64,000 nt of DNA from Opitutaceae bacterium (lineage in GTDB: Bacteria > Verrucomicrobiota > Verrucomicrobiia > Opitutales > Opitutaceae). Where the stretch lies: positions 1-64,000 of the forward strand of contig JAUSID010000086.1 of NCBI GenBank assembly GCA_030648295.1, read 5' to 3'. A program made the translations under genes and the position numbers. Positions 28,690 through 37,552 of this stretch are shown here, one piece after another (position 1 is the first letter of the stretch; the number at the start of each line of letters is the position of its first letter). A model generated the notes under the pieces. It had not been told where the DNA came from and ran no database searches. It worked only from the letters and a program-made list of their open reading frames with translations.

Positions 28690-29388
28690 TTATTCTGGGG
28701 TCAAAACGAGGCAATATCCCTGACCCGGGATGCTTTTGACCCAGCGGGGATTTTCACCATCGTCGCCAATCTTTTTTCGCAGGCGCCAAATGTGCGTGTC
28801 AACCGTGCGCGTGCTCGGGAAGCGGGTGCAGCCACAGACGACGTCAAGGATGGTCTCACGCGAAACCGGCCGGCCGGCATTTCTCGCCAGCAGCACGAGC
28901 AGCGCATACTCCATTCTCGTAAGGGGCAGCGGCTTGCCTTCACACAGAGCGGTTTTACCGGCTAAATCAACCTGCACCGAACCCAAGTAGAGCACGGTCG
29001 CCTCGAATTCGGCGCGTTGCCTTTTTCTTAAGAGCGCGCGAATCCTGGCCAGTAACTCCCGCGGATCGCATGGCTTGGCCAAATAGTCGTCCGCGCCCGC
29101 GTCCAGTCCGGATACCCGACATTCGATCTCGGACTTGCCCGTCAGCATGAGGATGGGCGAGTCGAAATTGAGCCGCCGCAGTTCCCTGCAAACTTTGAAG
29201 CCGTCGAGCAGCGGCATCTCGATATCAAGCACGACCAAGGCCGGGCGTTCGCGAATCGCCAAGTCAATTCCGGCTTTCCCATCAAACGCTTCGATGACCC
29301 GGTAGCCTTGGCATTCTAAACAATAAGTCACCACGTGCACAAACGCGCGGTCGTCATCGACGACCAGAATCCGAGGGAGGGTGCTCAT
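28690..29388 (-). CDS. OmpR/PhoB-family response regulator
   Basis: The 232-residue protein has a receiver domain (ILVVDDD, phosphoacceptor Asp in LVVLDIEMP, Lys in YLAKPCDPRE), then a winged-helix DNA-binding domain (PLTRMEYALLVLLARN, STRTVDTHIWRLRKKIG, PGQGYCL). No kinase gene is next to it. ATG 29388 gives a standard N-terminus; the open frame upstream to 29577 is intergenic. A direct repeat of TGTGACA with an 11-base period lies 222 bases upstream (29610-29627), and it could be this regulator's own site. Confidence 0.9.
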   Translation of the reverse strand: MSTLPRILVVDDDRAFVHVVTYCLECQGYRVIEAFDGKAGIDLAIRERPALVVLDIEMPLLDGFKVCRELRRLNFDSPILMLTGKSEIECRVSGLDAGADDYLAKPCDPRELLARIRALLRKRQRAEFEATVLYLGSVQVDLAGKTALCEGKPLPLTRMEYALLVLLARNAGRPVSRETILDVVCGCTRFPSTRTVDTHIWRLRKKIGDDGENPRWVKSIPGQGYCLVLTPE

Positions 29389-29609
29389 GGCGCGGAGGAT
29401 TATCGCCGGAAGAGCAAGGGCAAGATCCCAGTTTGCAACGATATACGGGGCCGGGATAGTGTTTGAGCGTGCAAAATGCAATCCTCCTGTTCGACATGCC
29501 GGACAACCGGACAACCGGACGTATCTCGCTTTGCATGGAAACGCTCTGGCGCAACGGCCGCCCATGCGTGGCCGCAAAGATTCCGCTGCCAGGTAGAAGA
29601 ATCACCCAA

Positions 29610-29627
29610 TGTGACACTTTTGTGACA
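29610..29627. promoter_or_regulatory. PHO-box-like direct repeat (11-bp period)
   Basis: TGTGACA occurs at 29610-29616 and again at 29621-29627. On the minus strand this is TGTCACAnnnnTGTCACA, which resembles the PhoB box (two TGTCA units 11 bases apart). It lies 33 bases before the GTG of the first gas-vesicle-cluster gene and 222 bases before the divergent OmpR/PhoB-type regulator. It may be an operator for that regulator; the orientation favours the regulator gene. Inference only. Confidence 0.45.
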
Positions 29628-29659
29628 ACTGGCGGCCCAGTTTCCGATTTAATGGGTGT

Positions 29660-30385
29660 GTGTCGGTCGAAAAACCATCGCCGAACTGCTCGCAACCGAC
29701 AGCCCCGGTGCACCTGAATCTTCAGATCGACCTCGGCTTGGCCGTGACTGATCCGCTGGCTGGCGAATCTGCGCCTGCCCGCCGCACATTGATACATATC
29801 CCGGTAATACACACCGAGGCGGACATGGGCAGTCTCAGTCCGGCGATCAAGGAGAGGATGGCACAGCGTTCCGGCGTCCAGCAATGGGAACGCAACGCGG
29901 ACCGGATCGATGAGCTATGGACGTGGATAGAAAACATGATCGCGGGTTGGTCTTTGCCATACGAGAAAGTGCGCATTTACCAGGACGGCCTGCCCGTCTG
30001 CGCTCAGAAACTGGCGATCGTGATCGTGCAGGACCTGGCAAAAACCGGAAGTCGGAACCACCAACTCCTGCTTCATTTGAGGGAGAAAGGGGCGACGATC
30101 ATGGGGACAGAATCGGCCGAACTGCTGGTGCGGGAGTATCAGTTCATCCAATCGACGCTGAACGCCGTGCAATCCGCGGACAAGCCCCACCTGAAATCCG
30201 ACCAAGCGACCTTGGGCCGGGAGTTGCTCGAACAGCGCGATCAAGCCATCGCCGATCGGATCAACCGCACCTTGGGTCCGGGAGAGGTCGGTCTCATTTT
30301 CCTGGGCATGCTGCACTCGCCGGACAAATGGCTCGCGGCGGACATCCGGGTCATTCGCACGATTTATCCGGAGCCGCCCCGATGA
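29660..30385 (+). CDS. Uncharacterised protein heading the gas vesicle cluster
   Basis: The 241-residue product is soluble, without signal peptide or membrane segment. Notable segments are HIPVIHTEADMGSL, the paired Trp region WTWIENMI, VRIYQDGLPVC, HQLLLHLREKGATIMGTES, LLVREYQFI and GLIFLGMLH near the end. I do not recognise a named family. Its stop overlaps the NtrC-type gene by ATGA, which ties it to the cluster. The GTG at 29660 is the longest start; a later ATG at 29826 would cut off the first conserved-looking segment. A sensory or regulatory role with the activator is a guess. Confidence 0.7.
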   Translation: MSVEKPSPNCSQPTAPVHLNLQIDLGLAVTDPLAGESAPARRTLIHIPVIHTEADMGSLSPAIKERMAQRSGVQQWERNADRIDELWTWIENMIAGWSLPYEKVRIYQDGLPVCAQKLAIVIVQDLAKTGSRNHQLLLHLREKGATIMGTESAELLVREYQFIQSTLNAVQSADKPHLKSDQATLGRELLEQRDQAIADRINRTLGPGEVGLIFLGMLHSPDKWLAADIRVIRTIYPEPPR

Positions 30386-31815
30386 ATCTGATGCCACCGC
30401 CCAACGAAAAACGCCGGGTTCTGATCGTGGATGACGAGCGCGATATACGCGACTTGGTTTCCCGCCTGCTGGAGCAAGAGGGCATCACTCCCCTGACCGC
30501 GCACGACGGCAAATCGGCCCTGCAGCAACTCCGTTCCGCTGTGCCCGATGCTTTGATTGTCGATATTCGCCTGCCCGACTTGGACGGGATGGAGGTCATG
30601 AGGCAGGCGAAATTACTGGATGAGGATCTGCCGGTGGTTGTGTTGACCGCACACGCGGGAGTGCGCGGAGCGGTCGATGCGATGCGCGCCAACGCCTACG
30701 AATACCTGGCGAAGCCGTATGACCATCGGGAGTTGGTCGGTGTGCTCCGCCGCGCGTTGGCGGAACGTCAGCTCAAGCTCAAATTGAAGCGTGTTGGCGG
30801 TCTGATCGACGCGAGCCATGAGCTCAGCGTGACCATGGGGCCCAGCGAATCCATCCAGCGGCTGATTGCCGATATCAAGCGGGTCGCCGCCTCCAACTTC
30901 AGTGTGATCATCATCGGCGAAACCGGTTCTGGCAAAGAGGTGGTCGCGCAGGCCATCCACCGGGCCAGCCCCCGGGCCGACCGGCCGTTTGTGCCGCTGG
31001 ATTGCGGGGCGATTCCAGAGACGCTCCTGGAAGCGGAATTGTTCGGACACGAAAAGGGCGCGTTCACCGGGGCGATTGGCCAAAAGCAGGGCAAGTTTGA
31101 ACTGGCCAGTAGCGGCACCCTCCTGCTGGACGAAGTCTCCAACATGTCGCTCAACTCCCAGGCCAAAGTGCTGCGGGCGCTGCAGGAAAAAGTCATTTAT
31201 CGGGTGGGAGGCAACGAGCCGATCAAGACCGACACGCGCGTGCTCGCGGCCGGGAATCAGGACTTGGAATCGGCCACCGCGGCGGGGCGGTTTCGGGAGG
31301 ATCTCTACTATCGATTGAACGAGTTCACCATTCGGATACTGCCACTGCGCCAGCGCAAGGAGGACATTCTCTATCTGGCAAATCGCTTCCTCGCTCTCAC
31401 CAATCAGGAATTGCACAAAAAGGTGATCGGGTTTTCAGAGTCTGCGATCCAGGCGTTGTTGAATTACCCGTGGCCCGGCAACGTCCGCCAACTGCGTTCG
31501 ACGATCCGGCGGGCCGTGCTCCTGTGCAACAAAGCGATAACCGAAAGCCACCTGGATATTCTCCGCGAGAACGCCGGCGCGGCGCCCCGCCGGGACGCAC
31601 CTGCAGGAGCCCGTCCAGCGGTCGCCGATAATCTTTCGCTCAAGCAGATCGTGGCACAAAGCACGGCGACGGTCGAACGTGGGGTTCTATTGGAAACCCT
31701 GCGCGAGACCGGCGGCAACAAAGCCAGGGCCGCGCGACTGCTCCGCATCGATTACAAGACGATTCAGTCAAAGGTGCAGAAATACGGCTTAAGCCAAAAT
31801 CACGAGACGTTATGA
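30382..31815 (+). CDS. NtrC-family sigma-54-dependent response regulator
   Basis: The 477-residue protein has a receiver (VLIVDDE, Asp in ALIVDIRLP, Lys in YLAKPYD), then a sigma-54 AAA+ domain (GETGSGKE Walker A, the sigma-54 contact loop GAFTGA, GTLLLDEV Walker B, and the arginine-finger region RFREDLYYRL). It ends in a Fis-type helix-turn-helix (ETGGNKARAARLLRIDYKTIQSKV). It should activate RNA polymerase carrying RpoN. Its gene is embedded in the gas vesicle cluster, and a -24/-12 promoter lies before gvpA. The partner kinase may be the PAS kinase at 35454. Confidence 0.93.
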   Translation: MNLMPPPNEKRRVLIVDDERDIRDLVSRLLEQEGITPLTAHDGKSALQQLRSAVPDALIVDIRLPDLDGMEVMRQAKLLDEDLPVVVLTAHAGVRGAVDAMRANAYEYLAKPYDHRELVGVLRRALAERQLKLKLKRVGGLIDASHELSVTMGPSESIQRLIADIKRVAASNFSVIIIGETGSGKEVVAQAIHRASPRADRPFVPLDCGAIPETLLEAELFGHEKGAFTGAIGQKQGKFELASSGTLLLDEVSNMSLNSQAKVLRALQEKVIYRVGGNEPIKTDTRVLAAGNQDLESATAAGRFREDLYYRLNEFTIRILPLRQRKEDILYLANRFLALTNQELHKKVIGFSESAIQALLNYPWPGNVRQLRSTIRRAVLLCNKAITESHLDILRENAGAAPRRDAPAGARPAVADNLSLKQIVAQSTATVERGVLLETLRETGGNKARAARLLRIDYKTIQSKVQKYGLSQNHETL

Positions 31816-32333
31816 AAAAAAGAACCCAGGAAAAAAAGACACCCGCGGCCGAGACCAGTTCAGGCGCAGGTGGAATCCTATCCGGTCTGGCGGGCTTGTT
31901 GGACAAGCTGAACGAGCTGGCGGAAACCGGCGTCGAACTGCGACGCAGCGGCGAAGTGGGCGGCCTCGGAAACAAATCCAAGGGAATCTATGGCTTCACC
32001 GTCAAAGTCGGCTTGGGCGATCAGACGGCGCGCGTCGAACCCTTCGGCAACATCCGCACCGACAAGAAGACCGGCCAGCCCGTCGTCGAGGAAATCCGCG
32101 AGCCGGTCGTGGACGTTTTCGAGGAAAAAGACCACGTCCTCATCGTGGCCGAGATGCCCGGCATCAGCGCGCCCGACGTCAAGCTCAAGGTCAAAGACGA
32201 CGTGCTGACGATCACGGCGGCCAGCGGAGACAAAAAATACCGGAAGGAAGTGCTGCTGCCCGGCAGCTATGCCCAGGATAAGATCACGCTCTCGTGCAAC
32301 AACGGGGTGCTGGAAATCAAATGCCGCAAATGA
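31812..32333 (+). CDS. Hsp20/alpha-crystallin protein of the gas vesicle cluster (GvpH-like)
   Basis: The 173-residue product has a charged, Gly-rich N-terminal arm (about residues 1-80). An alpha-crystallin-like domain follows: EPVVDVFEEKDHVLIVAEMPGI, VKLKVKDDVLTITA, and a closing NNGVLEIKC. This is a small heat-shock chaperone fold. Gas vesicle clusters often carry such a GvpH/Hsp20 protein, thought to keep sticky GvpA soluble. ATG overlaps the activator's stop (ATGA). Confidence 0.88.
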   Translation: MKKRTQEKKTPAAETSSGAGGILSGLAGLLDKLNELAETGVELRRSGEVGGLGNKSKGIYGFTVKVGLGDQTARVEPFGNIRTDKKTGQPVVEEIREPVVDVFEEKDHVLIVAEMPGISAPDVKLKVKDDVLTITAASGDKKYRKEVLLPGSYAQDKITLSCNNGVLEIKCRK

Positions 32334-32416
32334 CCGGTTCGGAACCTCCGTATCCTTATTTCAGACACCACGAGCTCGATCGCGAGTTGGACGAGCCAGC
32401 GACGCCGCCCTCATGA
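32330..32416 (+). CDS. Tiny coupled ORF (28 residues) between hsp20 and the AAA ATPase
   Basis: The frame from ATG 32330 to TGA 32414-32416 overlaps the Hsp20 stop by ATGA and the next gene's start by ATGA. It therefore fills the gap between two genes exactly. The product is acidic and His/Pro/Tyr-rich (PPYPYFRHHELDREL). It could be a real microprotein or only a relay that keeps ribosomes coupled between the flanking genes. No family is recognised. Confidence 0.45.
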   Translation: MTGSEPPYPYFRHHELDRELDEPATPPS

Positions 32417-34611
32417 AAAACGACGAATCGATCAAGCTTAAGCTCAAGGTAGCCGAGGCGCTCGGCAAGGATGTCGGCCGGGCCTTGGCCCGGATCGGCC
32501 CCGAGGATATGGACCGGCTTCAGGTTGCGATCGGCGACACCGTGGAGGTGACCGGCAAACGCAGCACTGTCTGCAAAGTGATGCCTGCCTACAAGGAGCT
32601 TCGCGACCAGTCCCGCATTCAATTGGACGGGCTCACGCGGGAAAACACCGGTGCCGCGCTCGACGAGCTGGTGCAAATCAAAAAAACGGCCGTCCGCCCG
32701 GCTCAGCAGATCCAGCTTTCGCCGCTGACGATCACGCCCGACAACCGCGATCTCCACTATATTGGCAGCCTGTTGGACGGGCTGCCGGTGCGGGAAGGCG
32801 ACCGGATTCGGGCCGTCTTGTTCGGCAGCCGCTCGGCCGATTTCAAGGTGGAAGACACGAAACCGCCCGGCCCCGTGCTGATCAACCCGACGACGGAGCT
32901 GGTCATCGGCAAGGCCGACGTGAAGGAGCGCGGGCCGATGGTCGTCCCCTACGAGGATATCGGCGGATTGAAACCGCAGTTGCTCCGCATCCGCGAAATG
33001 ATCGAGCTCCCGCTCCGTTATCCCGAGGTATTCGAACGACTCGGCATCGAAGCGCCCAAAGGCGTGCTGCTCCATGGTCCGCCTGGTTGCGGCAAGACGC
33101 TCATTGCCCGGGCTATCGCGCACGAAACGGAAGCGAATTTCTTCTCGGTGAGCGGACCGGAAATCATCCACAAATTCTACGGCGAAAGCGAAGCCCACCT
33201 GCGCAAGATCTTCGATGAAGCGGGGCGCAAGGGACCGAGTATCATCTTTCTCGATGAAATCGATGCCATCGCTCCGCGCCGCGAGCGAGTCGTCGGAGAA
33301 GTGGAAAAACGCGTCGTCGCGCAGCTCCTGGCTTTGATGGACGGACTGACGAAACGGCAGAACGTCATTGTCATCGGCGCGACCAATCTGCCCAACGCGC
33401 TGGACCCGGCGCTGCGGCGCCCCGGCCGATTCGATCGGGAAATCGCGATCCCGATCCCCGACCGTTTCGGACGGGGATCCATCCTGGAAATACACAGCCG
33501 CGGCATGCCCCTGAGCAAAGACGTGGACATGAGCCGCCTCGCCGCGATCACGCACGGCTTCGTCGGCGCCGATCTGGAGGCGCTCTGCCGCGAAGCCGCG
33601 ATGATCTGCCTGCGCGACCTCCTGCCTGACATCGATTTTTCCCTCGCCCAAATCCCCTACGAACGTCTGGCCAAACTCGAAGTGCGCATGGATCATTTTC
33701 TGGCTGCGCTGAAGGACGTGGAGCCTTCGGCCATCCGCGAGGTCTTCGTCGAAGTGCCCAGCGTCCGCTGGAGTGACGTGGGGGGCTGCTCCGCCTTGAA
33801 GCAGCGGCTGATCGAAGCGGTCGAGTGGCCGCTGAATCACGCCGACCTTTACGCCCAAGCGGGGGTTCGCCCGCCCAAGGGCATATTGTTGTCCGGCCCG
33901 CCTGGCTGCGGAAAAACGCTGCTGGCCAAGGCGGTCGCAACCGAATGCGGAGTGAATTTCATTTCGGTCAAAGGCCCGGAGCTGTTGTCCAAGTATATAG
34001 GTGAATCGGAGCGGCAGGTGCGCGACGTGTTTCACAAAGCCCGACAAGCCTCGCCTTGCATTATTTTCTTCGACGAGATCGACGCCTTGCTCCCGACGCG
34101 CGGCGGAGCGGCTTCGGACAGCGCGGTGGCGGACCGCGTCCTGGCCCAGTTTCTCGCAGAACTGGACGGTATCGAAGAGCTGAAGGGAGTTCTGGTGCTG
34201 GCGGCGACCAACCGGCTCGATCGATTGGATCCTGCGGCCGTGCGGCCAGGCCGATTTGACGAGATCGTCGAGATCCCGTTGCCGGACGAGCCGGAGCGCC
34301 GCGAGATTTTCGAGGTTCACTTGCGCGGCAGGCCGACAGCCACGGACGTCATCCTCGCCACGTTGGCGGCGAAGACGCCAGGATTCAGCGGAGCACTCAT
34401 CGCCTCGGTTTGCAGCCGTGCGGCCATCACGGCGGTCCGGCGGAGAGTGATCGCCGCGACGAAATCGCCGGCCGGAACGTCGCCGGAAGACGACGCCCGT
34501 GGAGCCGGCGATCGAAGCCGCCGCTCCCCGCCGGAGGTAGCCCGCCCGAAAGTTCAAATCCGTATGGAAGATCTGGAGACTGCATTGGAGGAAGCTTCGC
34601 AACGGCCATGA
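32413..34611 (+). CDS. CDC48/VCP-like double AAA+ ATPase of the gas vesicle cluster
   Basis: The 732-residue protein has an N-terminal double-psi-barrel/CDC48_N-like region (about residues 1-170). Two AAA+ modules follow. D1 has [13 protein letters not shown] and [14 protein letters not shown]2 has [14 protein letters not shown] and [10 protein letters not shown]. Both modules have an ATN sensor and an RPGRFD finger. It should form a hexameric unfoldase. Copies occur in some gas vesicle clusters, where a role in assembly or disassembly is assumed. ATG 32413 overlaps the tiny ORF. The C-terminus is variable, with an Arg-rich insert near residues 680-700. Confidence 0.92.
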   Translation: MKNDESIKLKLKVAEALGKDVGRALARIGPEDMDRLQVAIGDTVEVTGKRSTVCKVMPAYKELRDQSRIQLDGLTRENTGAALDELVQIKKTAVRPAQQIQLSPLTITPDNRDLHYIGSLLDGLPVREGDRIRAVLFGSRSADFKVEDTKPPGPVLINPTTELVIGKADVKERGPMVVPYEDIGGLKPQLLRIREMIELPLRYPEVFERLGIEAPKGVLLHGPPGCGKTLIARAIAHETEANFFSVSGPEIIHKFYGESEAHLRKIFDEAGRKGPSIIFLDEIDAIAPRRERVVGEVEKRVVAQLLALMDGLTKRQNVIVIGATNLPNALDPALRRPGRFDREIAIPIPDRFGRGSILEIHSRGMPLSKDVDMSRLAAITHGFVGADLEALCREAAMICLRDLLPDIDFSLAQIPYERLAKLEVRMDHFLAALKDVEPSAIREVFVEVPSVRWSDVGGCSALKQRLIEAVEWPLNHADLYAQAGVRPPKGILLSGPPGCGKTLLAKAVATECGVNFISVKGPELLSKYIGESERQVRDVFHKARQASPCIIFFDEIDALLPTRGGAASDSAVADRVLAQFLAELDGIEELKGVLVLAATNRLDRLDPAAVRPGRFDEIVEIPLPDEPERREIFEVHLRGRPTATDVILATLAAKTPGFSGALIASVCSRAAITAVRRRVIAATKSPAGTSPEDDARGAGDRSRRSPPEVARPKVQIRMEDLETALEEASQRP

Positions 34612-35435
34612 ACGTCGCGCCCGCGATCGCCTATTATCTTTATGGATTCGCCCGGGCCGGCGCCGCACCGGAGACGGGGTTGGGCGCCGGCGTGGACGAG
34701 GGGCACGCCCCCCCCTTCATCTGGACTCACGGCGAGATTGCGGCGGTCCTGAGCCTGGTCTCGCCGGAGGAGTTTTGCGGCCCGAAGGGCGAGGAGAACC
34801 TGCAAAATCTGGACTGGATTGGCCCGCGCGCCTGCCGTCACCAGGCCGCGATCGAACAAGTGATGCGCCAGGGGCCGGTCTTGCCGGCTCGGTTCGGGAC
34901 GCTCTTTTCCTCGCTGGAGAGCGTGGAGAAATACCTGTTGGCGAATGCGCCGGCCATCGTCCGGTTTCTGGAGCGCACCGCCGGCCAGGAGGAATGGGCG
35001 GTCAAAGGACTCCTCCGCCGCGGGGACGCAGAAGCGTGGTCGCGGGCGCGCCTTGTGCAGGAGAGCGAACCCGCGGGCGCGTCTCCCGGGGCGGCTTACC
35101 TGCGGGATCAGAGTCTGCAGATTAAGGCCAAACGGGAACTGGATTTCTGGCTGGCAGAGACCTGTGGCGAACTCATCCAGGAACTCGACTCCGTAGCATC
35201 GGCAGCCTGTCAGCGGAAGATTTTGCCGCACGACGCAGCCAAGGCCGGAGGCGACATGGTCTTGAACTGGGCTTTCTTGGTGCCTCGGCCCGCCCTCGCG
35301 GATTTTTGCGCCCGAATCGAACGCGCCAACGACAAACACAACGTCCACGGGCTGATGTTCGAGCTGTCCGGCCCGTGGCCCCCCTACAGCTTTTTTCCGA
35401 CTCTGGAAATTGACGCGCCTACCGACGAGACGTGA
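34608..35435 (+). CDS. gvpF: Gas vesicle protein GvpF/GvpL (first copy)
   Basis: The 275-residue product follows the GvpL/GvpF family: AYYLYGFA at the start, HQAAIEQVMRQGPVLPARFGTLF, KAKRELDFWLAETC, LNWAFLVPR, and the family-typical ending HGLMFELSGPWPPYSF. GvpF/L proteins bind GvpA and act early in vesicle assembly. It overlaps the AAA ATPase stop by ATGA. A second family member lies at 39993. Which copy is F and which is L cannot be told from sequence here. Confidence 0.9.
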   Translation: MNVAPAIAYYLYGFARAGAAPETGLGAGVDEGHAPPFIWTHGEIAAVLSLVSPEEFCGPKGEENLQNLDWIGPRACRHQAAIEQVMRQGPVLPARFGTLFSSLESVEKYLLANAPAIVRFLERTAGQEEWAVKGLLRRGDAEAWSRARLVQESEPAGASPGAAYLRDQSLQIKAKRELDFWLAETCGELIQELDSVASAACQRKILPHDAAKAGGDMVLNWAFLVPRPALADFCARIERANDKHNVHGLMFELSGPWPPYSFFPTLEIDAPTDET

Positions 35436-35453
35436 AGCGGGGATAGCAGTCCG

Positions 35454-36905
35454 ATGAAATCGACACCCGACGAAGGCCTTTACCAGATCCTGCTGAACAC
35501 GATTCCCATGTCGGTTCTGCTGATTGCGCGGGACATGCGCGTTGTCCTCGCCAACCGGAATTTCTTGGAAAAAGGACTGCGGACCGAGGAGGATACAATT
35601 GGTCGGCGATTACAGGAAGTGTTTCCACCCCCGATCCTGGACAACACTGAAATCATCCGCCGCATCCAGGACGTTTTCGAGACCAGCAAACCCACGCAGG
35701 GCGAAAAGATGACCTACCGCGCTCCGGGCGGACTGATGCGGACCTACTACTACCACATCCTTCCGCTCGGTTCTTGGGATGCCGTCGAGACCGTCGTCCT
35801 GCTCATGGAAGACGTGACCGAACAGGTGCGTCTGAGCGAGGACATCCGCCGGATGGAGCGCCATCTGGCAATCGTGGTCGAAAGCACGAGCGAGATTCTG
35901 CTCTCCACCGATCCGAGGGGGCGCATCCTGAGCTGGAACAATTCCGCCGAACGGATTTCCGGCTACTCTTCGCAGGAAGTCCAAAACCGATTCTTTTTCG
36001 AGTTTTGCGGCCGAGAGCAACAAGACGAAGTGAGACGGATGCTGGCCGAATGGAGAGAGGGGCCATCCTCCCGCACGACCGAATGGAACTTCGTCGAGAA
36101 AAGCGGCGGAGTCATCCCCATCGTCTGGACGTGTTCGCCCATGCTGGACGAGCGAGCCACGCTCGTCGGCATCGTCGCGGTCGGCCGGGACCTCACCGAA
36201 CACCGCAAGCTGGAGGCGCAGTTGCTTCAGGCGCAAAAGCTGGCGGCCTTGGGCGTGATGGCCGGAGGCATCGCGCACGAGCTCCGCAATCCGCTGGCGA
36301 TCTGCTCCGCCGCGGCCCAATTCCTCATGAAGGAAGAGATTGCCCCGGAGTTTCGCCGCGAGTGTGCCCAAAAGGTCGGTGTGGGGGTGAGCCGTGCCTC
36401 GACGATCATCGAGCACCTGTTGAAATTCGCGCGCCCGTCGGAGCGAAAAGATTTCGAGATCCTGGACCTCATCCCTGTGCTCCACGAGACGCTCGTCCTA
36501 GTGGATAATCAGGCTAGGATCCAAGGTATCGAAGTAAGCGCCGAATTCCCCGCGGCCCCCGTCTTGGTCCACGGCGACGCTCACCTCCTCCAGCAGGTCT
36601 TCATGAATCTGCTCCTGAACGCCGTCAACGCGATGCCGGACGGAGGTCGCCTGACGGTGCGCGCCGATACAGCCGCCTATCAAGTCACGGTCCGGGTGAC
36701 CGACACAGGACACGGCATCCCGCCCGAGGTCATCGGCAATATCTTCGATCCATTTTTTGCGCGATCCACCGAGAATAAAGGCACCGGCTTGGGGCTGCCG
36801 CTCTGTTACGCGATCGTCAAGCAGCACGGCGGCTCCATTGAGGTGCAAAGCGTGCCGGAACAAGGCAGCACGTTTACCGTGACCTTGAACACCGCTCCCG
36901 CATGA
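35454..36905 (+). CDS. PAS-domain sensor histidine kinase in the gas vesicle cluster
   Basis: The 483-residue kinase is soluble, with no membrane segment. PAS domains lie at about residues 8-125 and 130-250 (the second shows STDPRGRILSWNNSAERISGYS). A HisKA domain with the phospho-His in GGIAHELRNPL follows, then a HATPase domain with NLLLNAVNAMPDGG, DTGHGIP and GTGLGLPL. It resembles NtrB-type kinases. Its stop overlaps the receiver gene by ATGA. It is the most likely partner of the NtrC-type activator at 30382. Confidence 0.9.
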   Translation: MKSTPDEGLYQILLNTIPMSVLLIARDMRVVLANRNFLEKGLRTEEDTIGRRLQEVFPPPILDNTEIIRRIQDVFETSKPTQGEKMTYRAPGGLMRTYYYHILPLGSWDAVETVVLLMEDVTEQVRLSEDIRRMERHLAIVVESTSEILLSTDPRGRILSWNNSAERISGYSSQEVQNRFFFEFCGREQQDEVRRMLAEWREGPSSRTTEWNFVEKSGGVIPIVWTCSPMLDERATLVGIVAVGRDLTEHRKLEAQLLQAQKLAALGVMAGGIAHELRNPLAICSAAAQFLMKEEIAPEFRRECAQKVGVGVSRASTIIEHLLKFARPSERKDFEILDLIPVLHETLVLVDNQARIQGIEVSAEFPAAPVLVHGDAHLLQQVFMNLLLNAVNAMPDGGRLTVRADTAAYQVTVRVTDTGHGIPPEVIGNIFDPFFARSTENKGTGLGLPLCYAIVKQHGGSIEVQSVPEQGSTFTVTLNTAPA

Positions 36906-37333
36906 CCGGCGAAACCGACACCGGCGCTCCGGCGCGGACCGAATATCTGATCGTCGACGACGAGCCGGATCTTTGCTGGTCGCTGAAAAACATCCTGCAT
37001 TCAAAGGGACTGCGCAGCCACGCTGCGCTGTCCGCCATGGAGGCCCTCGCTCTGATGAAGCGCCACCGTTTCCGACTCGCATTTCTGGACGTGACGCTGC
37101 CCGACATGAACGGATTCGAGCTGGCCAGGCGCCTGCGTCAGATGGATCCGGAACTGCGCCTTGTGCTTGTCTCCGGTTTCCTTTCCGCGGACCCCGCGGC
37201 CGTGGCCCACGCCCACGATGCGAGCTTCTTTTATGGCTGTATCATCAAGCCCTTCCTGCACGAAGATGTCCTTGGCCTGATCGATAGCGATGACCATGTT
37301 CAGGTTCCGGATTGCGGACATGATTCCGCGTAA
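36902..37333 (+). CDS. Single-domain receiver protein
   Basis: The 143-residue protein is a receiver domain only: YLIVDDEPD, phosphoacceptor Asp in AFLDVTLPDMNG, VSGF, and Lys in IIKPFLHED, with no output domain. It is coupled to the PAS kinase by an ATGA overlap, so it is probably phosphorylated by it, as a relay or a phosphate sink. It is the last gene before the gvpA promoter region. Confidence 0.88.
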   Translation: MTGETDTGAPARTEYLIVDDEPDLCWSLKNILHSKGLRSHAALSAMEALALMKRHRFRLAFLDVTLPDMNGFELARRLRQMDPELRLVLVSGFLSADPAAVAHAHDASFFYGCIIKPFLHEDVLGLIDSDDHVQVPDCGHDSA

Positions 37334-37334
37334 A

Positions 37335-37366
37335 TAGGGAGCCCGGCACCGGGAGCGGACTCCCTA
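37335..37366. terminator. Stem-loop after the receiver gene
   Basis: TAGGGAG (37335-37341) pairs with CTCCCTA (37360-37366), and inside it CCCGG-CA-CCGGG forms a second helix with a six-base bulge on one side. It starts just after the receiver stop. No T-run follows directly, so it may act as a Rho-assisted end or as an RNA stabiliser that separates the regulatory genes from gvpA. Confidence 0.4.
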
Positions 37367-37465
37367 GCCAGCGCCAAAAAAATATAGTGAGACCGGAAGG
37401 AGTCGGGACTTTACCTCTATAAAGAGGCGGACCTTCACCACCGTGATCCAGTTGGCACGGCCCCA

Positions 37466-37481
37466 TGGCACGATCCGTGCA
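37466..37481 (+). promoter_or_regulatory. Sigma-54 (-24/-12) promoter of gvpA
   Basis: TGGCACGATCCGTGCA matches the consensus TGGCACG-N4-TTGCA at all positions but one, with GG at -24 and GC at -12 in the right spacing. Transcription would begin near 37492, about 60 bases before gvpA. A palindrome CCTCT-ATAA-AGAGG at 37414-37427 lies about 70 bases upstream of that start and is a candidate activator site. The cluster encodes its own sigma-54 activator, which supports the call. Confidence 0.75.
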
Positions 37482-37552
37482 ATCGTCCCCGGAGAGCGAG
37501 CCATCATTGATGAATCGCATCTAATAGAAACAACCAAAACAAGGAGCGCCTT

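Noticed and set aside
29547-29562. TGGC-N10-GC pattern as a second sigma-54 promoter before 29660
   Set aside because: Only the GG and GC doublets and a few other bases match. The -12 region is CCGCC, not TTGCA, so it is too weak to report as a site.
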